Assembly: GCA_002696885.1 (NCBI GenBank)
Contig: NZSO01000003.1
Coordinates: 1 to 11,576 of the forward strand
Direction: 5' to 3'
Length of the DNA: 11,576 nt
From: Verrucomicrobiales bacterium
Lineage (GTDB): Bacteria; Verrucomicrobiota; Verrucomicrobiia; Verrucomicrobiales; DEV007
Part shown: piece after piece, positions 6,363 through 11,576 of the stretch
How positions within the stretch are numbered: the stretch's first letter is position 1
How the letters are laid out: each line of letters starts with the position of its first letter
The notes under the pieces: generated by a model
The model's database searches: none
What the model saw: the letters and a program-made list of their open reading frames with translations, nothing else
Told to the model about the DNA's origin: nothing
Made by a program: the position numbers and the translations under genes

Positions 6363-6806
6363 TTAAGGGCGAGTCAATGTAAAGGTGCCGTGGTCGCCTC
6401 GATCTGATTGATATGAAGCTTCGATTTTATTAATGTTTCCTTTGCCTTGATGATTAAAATTTCCACCTAAACTTCCTAAGTCTTTTTCTCCATTAAACGT
6501 CCAGTTTTCATTTTTCTTATTAACAGAACATGTGATTCTGAAGCCTCCACTGATTACTCTTGCCCAAGTTGCCCAATAGTAGAATTCATACTGGCCATCT
6601 TTCTTTTCTTGGATGATACACTTGAGTTTACCAGTGTGACCGGTAGGAGTACTTTTCCACGATCCTGTCCAAGCCCCTGTTATATTGGAATGGGGAATGT
6701 CTGCGTTAAGCACGGCTTCATCCCACTGTTTTTGATATCTCGCACAATTAGAGAAACCACAAATAATGAGTAAAGGGATTAGCACATTTCTTATGAATTT
6801 AGGCAT
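6363..6806 (-). CDS. Small putative lipoprotein of unknown function
   Basis: This 147-residue protein has a basic N-terminus and hydrophobic segment (FIRNVLIPLLIICGF, residues 4-18) followed by Cys21 in FSNC, a poor lipobox (Asn at -1), so export as a lipoprotein is likely but not certain; LIIC16 is a second possibility. The mature part has the block 'ITGAWTGSW' (42-50), then 'GHTGKLKC' (56-63) and a beta-rich region with paired WAT/WAR repeats (78-83), ending GTFTLTRP. I recall similar 'G.W.G.W.S...GH.G.L.C' proteins from Verrucomicrobiota and Planctomycetota, which points to a lipocalin-like or barrel-like small domain, but no function is known to me. The ATG at 6806 is preferred over a TTG at 6818 that would add four residues. 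It converges on the ATPase gene, with 10 nt between the two stops. It probably uses the promoter at 6862-6890. Confidence 0.75.
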   Translation of the reverse strand: MPKFIRNVLIPLLIICGFSNCARYQKQWDEAVLNADIPHSNITGAWTGSWKSTPTGHTGKLKCIIQEKKDGQYEFYYWATWARVISGGFRITCSVNKKNENWTFNGEKDLGSLGGNFNHQGKGNINKIEASYQSDRGDHGTFTLTRP

Positions 6807-6861
6807 GGTTTTCAACAAAGTTATGAGAATTAAACTGGAAATGTTTAAGGGTAATTAAAAA

Positions 6862-6890
6862 ATAATAAAATTGAATTTTATTTTAATCAA
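6862..6890 (-). promoter_or_regulatory. Candidate promoter for the small lipoprotein gene
   Basis: On the - strand, TTGATT (6890 down to 6885) is followed after exactly 17 nt by TATTAT (6867 down to 6862), placing the transcript start near 6855, about 50 nt before the ATG at 6806. An inverted repeat, AAAATTGA (6867-6874) and TCAATTTT (6887-6894), overlaps it. The stretch is extremely AT-rich, so a chance match is a real possibility. The 216-nt divergent region 6807-7022 holds no gene that I can support. Confidence 0.4.
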
Positions 6891-7022
6891 TTTTTTCTGG
6901 AAGCATCTTCTTAATGGTATTATTATGAATATATCGAATTGCAAGTAATTCGTAATCAGGAAGTAATGATGCTTCGCTGCTTCTTGGTTTGGGGATAATT
7001 GAAGCAAGGAAAGGAATAAGAA

Positions 7023-7229
7023 ATGTCTGAGGAAAAAACCAAAAATAGGATGGAGAAAAAGGTGGAAAGTCTAGAGGCAAGAATTAATGCTCTCGAAATT
7101 AAACTCGAAATTGAGAGAGAGGATCTTGATAAACTTAAAAAGGTCTCTGATAGAGATCACAGAAAATTAGAGAAAATCAGCCATAGTGGGCCTCCACCTC
7201 CAACCGCAGTGTCACCGGTTGGGCTTTAA
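7023..7229 (+). CDS. Small coiled-coil protein, SlyX-like
   Basis: This 68-residue, highly charged protein is preceded by a good Shine-Dalgarno (AAGGA, 7011-7015, 7 nt before the ATG). Residues 10-52 (MEKKVESLEARINALEIKL to HRKLEKI) form heptads with Leu/Ile/Val at a/d positions, predicting a continuous coiled coil. It ends in a proline-rich tail, SGPPPPTAV. The layout (about 70 residues, N-terminal 'RLEARI..LE.KL' coil, C-terminal PPPP) matches the SlyX family, whose role is unknown, but coiled coils give weak homology signals, so I leave the symbol blank. It has no membrane or DNA-binding motif. It stands alone on the + strand between two - strand genes. A 6-bp hairpin (CAACCG 7201-7206 / CGGTTG 7216-7221) at the gene's end might be a weak terminator. 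Confidence 0.7.
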   Translation: MSEEKTKNRMEKKVESLEARINALEIKLEIEREDLDKLKKVSDRDHRKLEKISHSGPPPPTAVSPVGL

Positions 7230-7290
7230 TTACCAAAAGGATAATAGTCCTGCTAAGGGAGATCGGGTGCTGAGGTCTCGCTTATGAGAA

Positions 7291-9132
7291 TTAGTCGAGA
7301 GATTTCAACATAATATCATAAACTCTCTCAACCATACCTTTGCTTTCATCCAATAAACCGGCAGAAAGAAGGGCATTGTCTGAGAGTTGTTCAGCAATCA
7401 TTTTTGCAAGTTCTGGTTGATCTTTTCTTGCAGTTTCAAGTTTTTTAATTAGCTCGTGTTTTGGATTAAGTTCAATCTCGACATTTTGCGAATCAGAGAA
7501 ATCAGGATTCATCTGTTTCATCATTTGTTTCATTTGTGGACTCATCGCACCTCCAGGAATTAATGCAGCCGCAGGACTATTTATTAACCTTTCACTCGAT
7601 TTAATGTCATTCACTTTTTCTCCAAGTGTTTCTTTCATCCAATCGCAGAGTGATTTCATTGAGTCCTCATTTAATCCTTCTCCCTCGCTATCGATTTGTT
7701 CAAGTTCGAGTCCAGACTTATCTATTGAAACCAGTTCCTTTTCTTCGTATTTGTTAAGGTTCCCTACAAGATATTCATCGATGGGTTCACATAGGAATAA
7801 AACCTCCAGACTTCTTGCTTTAAAAGCCTCTAGATAGGGGGCAGCTTCAATGCTTTCACGATCAGACGAGACTTGATAATAAATAGCATCTTGGGATTCT
7901 TTCATCCGGCTAAGATAATCATCGAGACTGGTCATTGTGCCCTTGTCAGTCATTGATGATTCAAATCGAAGAAGTTTAGAGAGCTCGTCCCGGTGATCGT
8001 TATCCGTTATAACGCCTTCTTTTATAAAATGACGGTATTGTTCGTAAAAATCATTGTAGTTTTCCTCATTAGATTTGGCTTCGCTCTCCAACAATTTAAT
8101 GAATCTTTTTGTTATTAATCGATTCAGTTTACGGATGAGAGCACTATCCTGCATCGTTTCTCTGGAAATATTAAGAGGCAAATCCTCACTGTCGATGACA
8201 CCCTTGAGAAACCTGAGCCAATCGGGCAATAGTCCTTTAGGCTGTCCATCGATAAGAACCTTATTACAGTAGAGGGCAACTCCAGGATCGATCTGACCAA
8301 AACCGAATTTTTCGGGGTTCTCCTTAGGAACAAATACTAACGAATTTATCATTAGAGGGGCATCAGCATTGAAATGTAATCGGTATCGAGGTTCATCAAA
8401 AGCCTTTGCCGCGAACTTATAAAATTCAGTGTACTCTTCCTCAGAAATCTCAGACTTTGATTTCATCCAAAGTGCTTCGATATTGTTAACCCTTTCACCG
8501 TTGAGCATGATGGGAAAGGGGACAAAGCTTGAATAGCTTTGAAGGACTTCCTTTACCCTGTCATTTTTTGAAAATTCCTCGTGCTCTTCCCGCAGGGAGA
8601 TTGTGATACTCGTGCCTCTATTTTCTGTATTAATTTCGCTGATCTCGTAACCTGTCTTACCATCGCTCAGCCATGACAATGTGGTCGAATTTTCTTTCCA
8701 TGATTTTGTTTTTACTTCTACGTCATCACTCACCATGAACGCACTGTAAAATCCGACCCCAAACTGTCCTATGAGGTTAGTTTCTTTCTGGGATGACTCG
8801 GAAATTGATTTTATGAAGTTTTTTGAACCAGAATGAGCAATGGTTCCTAGGTTTTCTATCAGTTCGTTTCCGTCCATTCCTATACCATGGTCAGAAATAG
8901 TGATAGTTTTCTTTTCTTCATCGGTTGTGATGTTGATCTGAAGTTCTAAATTGGGGTCGTTGATTTTATTTCCGGTTAACTCAGTATACTTCACTTTTTC
9001 AAGTGCATCAGCAGCATTTGAAACAAGTTCTCTAATAAATATTTCCTTGTCGGTATATAGTGAATTAATGACTATATCCAGAAGCTGTTGAACTTCGGCT
9101 TGGAATTCTTGTTTTTTATTTTCTTTACCCAT
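7291..9132 (-). CDS. htpG: Molecular chaperone HtpG (bacterial Hsp90)
   Basis: This 613-residue ATP-dependent cytoplasmic chaperone is essentially full length for the family (about 620). The N-terminal GHKL ATPase domain shows FIRELVSNAADAL (32-44, catalytic Glu35, Asn39), DHGIGM (81-86, nucleotide-binding Asp81), the lid GTIAHSGSK (96-104) and GQFGVGFYSAFMV (122-134). The middle domain carries the conserved catalytic-Arg motif NISRE (Arg324). The C-terminal dimerisation domain ends MVERVYDIMLKSLD; there is no MEEVD tail, as expected in bacteria. A Met-rich segment (MSPQMKQMMKQMNP) lies within the C-terminal domain. The ATG at 9132 lacks a Shine-Dalgarno. A TTGACA promoter lies close upstream, so the message may have an almost absent leader. 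It is divergent from yaaA, sharing a 171-nt intergenic region. Confidence 0.98.
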   Translation of the reverse strand: MGKENKKQEFQAEVQQLLDIVINSLYTDKEIFIRELVSNAADALEKVKYTELTGNKINDPNLELQINITTDEEKKTITISDHGIGMDGNELIENLGTIAHSGSKNFIKSISESSQKETNLIGQFGVGFYSAFMVSDDVEVKTKSWKENSTTLSWLSDGKTGYEISEINTENRGTSITISLREEHEEFSKNDRVKEVLQSYSSFVPFPIMLNGERVNNIEALWMKSKSEISEEEYTEFYKFAAKAFDEPRYRLHFNADAPLMINSLVFVPKENPEKFGFGQIDPGVALYCNKVLIDGQPKGLLPDWLRFLKGVIDSEDLPLNISRETMQDSALIRKLNRLITKRFIKLLESEAKSNEENYNDFYEQYRHFIKEGVITDNDHRDELSKLLRFESSMTDKGTMTSLDDYLSRMKESQDAIYYQVSSDRESIEAAPYLEAFKARSLEVLFLCEPIDEYLVGNLNKYEEKELVSIDKSGLELEQIDSEGEGLNEDSMKSLCDWMKETLGEKVNDIKSSERLINSPAAALIPGGAMSPQMKQMMKQMNPDFSDSQNVEIELNPKHELIKKLETARKDQPELAKMIAEQLSDNALLSAGLLDESKGMVERVYDIMLKSLD

Positions 9133-9141
9133 TAGTGCGTG

Positions 9142-9180
9142 ACTTTAAATTTTAAGTTTGTGTTGTCAACGAGACAAACA
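9142..9180 (-). promoter_or_regulatory. Candidate htpG promoter with overlapping inverted repeat
   Basis: On the - strand a perfect TTGACA (9169 down to 9164) is followed after 16 nt by TAAAGT (9147 down to 9142), a four-of-six match to TATAAT. Transcription would start near 9135, only a few bases before the ATG at 9132, implying a nearly leaderless message, in line with the missing Shine-Dalgarno. The -35 box sits in an imperfect inverted repeat, TGTTGTC (9161-9167) and GACAAACA (9173-9180, one bulged A), which could be an operator. It does not match CIRCE (TTAGCACTC-N9-GAGTGCTAA). A + strand TATAAT at 9190-9195 could serve yaaA, but I see no good -35 partner for it. Confidence 0.4.
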
Positions 9181-9303
9181 ATAGTTTTGTATAATGAAAT
9201 TTCGTATGAAGAATTTTCGCCTAATTTAATTTTATCATCATTGATTTAAATAAATCTAATATACTGAAAGCGCGTAAATAATAATCATAGGTAATAACTT
9301 GAT

Positions 9304-10071
9304 ATGATAATAACACTTTCCCCTGCAAAGACTCTTGACTTTGATGGCAATTGCTTAACTCAAAAACATTCAGATCCTGAATTTATTTCTGATTCAAAAG
9401 TATTGGTGAATGGATTGAAAAAAATTAGTCAAAAAGATCTTGGTGAATTGATGAGCATAAGTGAAAAACTATCAAAATTGAACTTTGATAGATACCGAGC
9501 TTGGTCAACACCTTTTAATATTGATAACTCGAAACAGGCTTTATTGGCTTTCAAAGGGGATGTGTATACTGGGTTTAATCTAGAGGATTGGAGGGCAGGA
9601 GATTTTGATTTTGCTCAGAAAAGATTACGAATACTCAGTGGATTGTACGGTTTACTAAGGCCACTTGATTTGATTCAAGCATATCGTCTAGAAATGGGGA
9701 CTAACTTTAAAAATAAAAGAGGAAAAAATCTTTATGAGTTTTGGGGCAAAAAATTAACATCAGCCCTGTCTCAAGCTATCAGTGAAACTAAAAGTAAGGC
9801 GTTGGTCAATCTGGCCTCTAATGAATATGCTAGTGCAATCGATCTTAATAGTATCGAAGTGGACGTAATCACTCCGACCTTTAAGGATTATAAGAACGGT
9901 AAATATAAATTTATTAGTTTCTATGCAAAAAAAGCTAGAGGGATGATGGCTGATTTTATTATCCGTAATAAAATCAAGACGCGATCAAAATTATTGGAAT
10001 TTAACACTGACGGTTATTACTACTGTCAAGAATCATCCACGCTCGACGAGCCTGTGTTCTTAAGGGACTAA
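9304..10071 (+). CDS. yaaA: Peroxide stress protein YaaA (DUF328/UPF0246)
   Basis: This 255-residue cytoplasmic protein is full length for the family (about 258). Family motifs are intact: SPAKTLDF (6-13), LAFKGDVYTGF (81-91), LRILSGLYGLLRPLD (108-122), YRLEMGT (127-133), LVNLASNEY (167-175) and the basic segment YAKKARGMMADFII (207-220). In Escherichia coli, YaaA is an OxyR-induced protein that limits intracellular free iron and so protects DNA from peroxide damage; the same role here is inferred by family. The start at 9304 is fixed by the conserved MIITLSPAKTL N-terminus; the Shine-Dalgarno is weak (AGG about 12 nt upstream). It is divergent from htpG, and its stop overlaps the tail of the convergent lipase gene by 4 nt. 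Confidence 0.97.
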   Translation: MIITLSPAKTLDFDGNCLTQKHSDPEFISDSKVLVNGLKKISQKDLGELMSISEKLSKLNFDRYRAWSTPFNIDNSKQALLAFKGDVYTGFNLEDWRAGDFDFAQKRLRILSGLYGLLRPLDLIQAYRLEMGTNFKNKRGKNLYEFWGKKLTSALSQAISETKSKALVNLASNEYASAIDLNSIEVDVITPTFKDYKNGKYKFISFYAKKARGMMADFIIRNKIKTRSKLLEFNTDGYYYCQESSTLDEPVFLRD

Positions 10072-10889
10072 AATTTATTATTTTGAATAATAGATTTTAA
10101 CTTGATCAAATAATTTTTTAGTAAGTGATCTTCAATTGCATTAGGGAGTCTTTTAATGATTTCTTTGATGTGTGACTTAGGAGTTTTTCCTGTCGGGTCA
10201 AGATAAAGAAGGAGACGATTCCAGGCGCTTATATCTTTATGAATATTCCCAGAAGGGTCAATGTAATGTAACTCACCAACATGATGGAATCTTGAGACCC
10301 TAGGGGGAGTACGGGGCACAATGTCGTGTCTATTAACTATACGAAAACTTCTACCCTTGGATATGTAATCATAGAGTCGACGAAAGTTTTTACACCCTAC
10401 ACGAGGTGATCCAAAAGTATAAACGAGGTGAGGTTTTATTTCTTGATGGAACATATGAGCAGCAAAAATATTTGCTATTGCACCTCCAAGACTATGACCC
10501 GTGATAATAATTTTAGAATTCGCATTGCTTATGGCTCTAATTTTAGAAATTAAGTCCTCAGCAATTTCGGATATTCCAAGATTGAAGCCCCTATGTACCC
10601 GATCTTTTGATTGAAATGGTCCACTGCAGAATTGTGCATCAATATTTTCTTGCCATAGATCTATATCGAATTCGCTACCTGTAAAAGAAACCACGGTCAC
10701 GTCATCAGATGAAGCTACAAAACCTCTAGCGTTATTATTATCAAATGGTGAAACTGATAACATGTTCCATTCTTCAACCAGTTTATGGCCGATTAGCTCT
10801 TTGGGTAAGTACGCAGCTTCAGATAATTGACAACAACTGTAGGCGTTATTTAGGCTGAAACCTAAAGCGTTGAGGTCGAATTTTAACAT
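10068..10889 (-). CDS. Class 3 lipase (alpha/beta hydrolase, Lipase_3)
   Basis: This 273-residue predicted triacylglycerol lipase/esterase has the Lipase_3 layout: the oxyanion-side motif VVSFTGSE (66-73), VHRGFN (98-103), the nucleophile elbow TGHSLGGA (130-137, Ser133), YTFGSPRVG (157-165), the acidic residue in VNRHDIVP (Asp189), and His255 in DHLLKNYL as the probable third triad member. There is no N-terminal signal peptide or lipobox (it begins MLKFDLNALGFSLNNAYSCC), so it is probably cytoplasmic or exported by an unusual route. It shares a strand with the upstream esterase, with a 33-nt gap, suggesting co-transcription. The ATG at 10889 has no strong Shine-Dalgarno. The substrate cannot be read from the sequence. 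Its last two codons overlap the yaaA end. Confidence 0.9.
   Translation of the reverse strand: MLKFDLNALGFSLNNAYSCCQLSEAAYLPKELIGHKLVEEWNMLSVSPFDNNNARGFVASSDDVTVVSFTGSEFDIDLWQENIDAQFCSGPFQSKDRVHRGFNLGISEIAEDLISKIRAISNANSKIIITGHSLGGAIANIFAAHMFHQEIKPHLVYTFGSPRVGCKNFRRLYDYISKGRSFRIVNRHDIVPRTPPRVSRFHHVGELHYIDPSGNIHKDISAWNRLLLYLDPTGKTPKSHIKEIIKRLPNAIEDHLLKNYLIKLKSIIQNNKF
10076..10097 (+). terminator. Possible weak terminator for yaaA
   Basis: A perfect 7-bp AT-only hairpin, TATTATT (10076-10082), loop TTG, AATAATA (10086-10092), followed by GATTTT, begins 4 nt after the yaaA stop. It lies inside the 3' end of the convergent lipase gene. With no G-C pairs in the stem it would be a poor terminator, so this is tentative. 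Confidence 0.25.
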
Positions 10890-10922
10890 GTCACTACTGT
10901 AAATGTGATAAATTTGGTGAGG

Positions 10923-11576
10923 TCAGCTTTGGGTTTTGAGAATTTCAATCATGGCCTGCCCCATCCCTTCTCCAATTAGCCAATACGTCTCGGCATTGCA
11001 ACACCAGTGATACCTTATTGGGCGTGGCGAAACGGAACCATCACGAAAAAATCCACGTGTTTCAACGTAGCGAGTTGAATGTTTAAATTCTGGTATTTCG
11101 GTTACTGCTTTTTGAGAATTTATGATCATAAGTCGCCTGTCTATAGATTGATCCCATCCACCGAAGCCACTTCCAGCTATGACGAAAGGAAGATTGTTTG
11201 CATTGAGGTCCCTTCTTACGTCTTTTATCAAATTGATAAGATTCTTTTTGTACTCTTTTGAGTCTTTCATGCTACATCCATCATTCCATCCTTGATGCCA
11301 ACCAAATCCAGCTAGTTCCAATTTTCTGCCTTTTAACGCCGGAAAGTATTTGTCCACGTTGGAGATTACGTCTTTGGTTTTGCTTATCAGGTGATCGTAC
11401 TGAACCCCTATATTGTCTCCTCTCGGTTCATTATCTTTGGGTCCTGAGCTTGGTGGCCTCCAGGGTCCAGCAAGACTGGTTCCACCAGGACCAAATTTCA
11501 GAAGAATGATAGGTTCGTCTAAATGGTCGCCAAGCAACCAACCAAAGCCTAGTTCAGGTCCTATTGAACCTCGTCC
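10923..11576 (-). CDS. SASA/DUF303-type carbohydrate acetylesterase, N-terminus beyond right edge
   Basis: The frame is open to the right edge, giving the C-terminal 217 residues. A TTG at 11537 is not the start, because the sequence before it (GPELGFGWLLGD) already fits the family. The blocks 'GPELGFGWLLGDHLDEPI', 'LLKFGPGGTSLAGPWRPP', 'LELAGFGWHQGWNDG', then 'YVETRGFFRDG' and 'YHWCCNAETYWLIGEGMGQAM' are characteristic of the sialate O-acetylesterase-like SGNH hydrolases (DUF303/PF03629) that are abundant in Planctomycetota and Verrucomicrobiota. These remove acetyl groups from polysaccharides. The catalytic GQSN-type Ser block should lie outside the window; the His in the YHW segment may be catalytic. 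Any signal peptide is unseen. It lies 33 nt upstream of the class 3 lipase on the same strand, so the two probably form one hydrolase operon. Confidence 0.85.
   Translation of the reverse strand, partial: GRGSIGPELGFGWLLGDHLDEPIILLKFGPGGTSLAGPWRPPSSGPKDNEPRGDNIGVQYDHLISKTKDVISNVDKYFPALKGRKLELAGFGWHQGWNDGCSMKDSKEYKKNLINLIKDVRRDLNANNLPFVIAGSGFGGWDQSIDRRLMIINSQKAVTEIPEFKHSTRYVETRGFFRDGSVSPRPIRYHWCCNAETYWLIGEGMGQAMIEILKTQS

Noticed and set aside
6883..7080. 65-codon - strand frame ending ...YELLAIRYIHNNTIKKMLPEKID
   Set aside because: Its first part is antisense to the well-supported coiled-coil gene at 7023 and it has no convincing start or Shine-Dalgarno. The last ~30 residues look protein-like and could be a gene remnant, but the support is too thin.
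7142..7158. Hairpin GGTCTCT-GAT-AGAGATC inside the coiled-coil gene
   Set aside because: It lies in mid-gene with no T run; most likely a by-product of coding sequence.
7259..7279. GAGATC/GGTCTC hairpin between the coiled-coil gene and htpG
   Set aside because: Short, needs a G-U pair and has no T run in either direction, so it is not supported as a bidirectional terminator.
9241..9265. TTGATT...TATACT promoter for yaaA
   Set aside because: The spacer is only 13 nt, too short for a sigma-70 promoter.

Overview
The window comes from an AT-rich (clearly below 45% GC by eye) Gram-negative-type bacterium. The combination of a pseudopilin-rich type II secretion/type IV pilus-like cluster, a DUF303/SASA-type carbohydrate esterase and a small 'GAWTGSW' lipoprotein-like protein suggests the PVC superphylum, most likely a marine member of Verrucomicrobiota. 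This placement is an inference from gene style and not a database result. There are no rRNA or tRNA genes, no CRISPR array and no insertion sequence. Genes are densely packed on both strands.

Left part (1-6352, all + strand): a type II secretion / type IV pilus-like assembly cluster. In order it holds the C-terminal part of an unrecognised protein (2-283), a GspI/PilV-like minor prepilin (293-730), the inner-membrane platform protein GspF/PilC (750-2018), a GspG-like prepilin that is probably the major pilin (2195-2590), three further prepilins (2690-3241, 3238-3654, 3662-4162) and the assembly ATPase GspE/PilB (4170-6352). The probable major pilin has its own good promoter (TTGCCA-17-TATTAT) and is followed by a strong hairpin terminator, so it can be transcribed as a separate, abundant message. 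The later prepilins and the ATPase form a second, tightly packed unit. The ATPase gene carries an apparent -1 frameshift (about position 6144) that splits off its last 68 residues; this is the most striking observation in the window. No secretin, GspC/K/L/M or prepilin peptidase lies inside the window.

Middle (6363-9132): a small putative lipoprotein on the - strand, a 68-residue coiled-coil SlyX-like protein on the + strand, and htpG (bacterial Hsp90) on the - strand. htpG has a TTGACA-type promoter very close to its start codon.

Right part (9304-11576): yaaA (peroxide stress protein, DUF328) on the + strand, overlapping by 4 nt at its tail with a class 3 lipase on the - strand. Upstream of the lipase, on the same strand and 33 nt away, is the C-terminal 217 residues of a SASA/DUF303-type esterase that runs off the right edge. 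The last two genes probably form a two-gene hydrolase operon.

The pilus/secretion genes would cooperate as follows: GspE hydrolyses ATP in the cytoplasm, GspF couples this to the membrane, and the five prepilins, once cleaved by a peptidase encoded elsewhere, form the (pseudo)pilus. I found no clearly new defence or mobile system. The unusual points are the split ATPase, the expression layout of the pilin genes and several poorly known accessory proteins.
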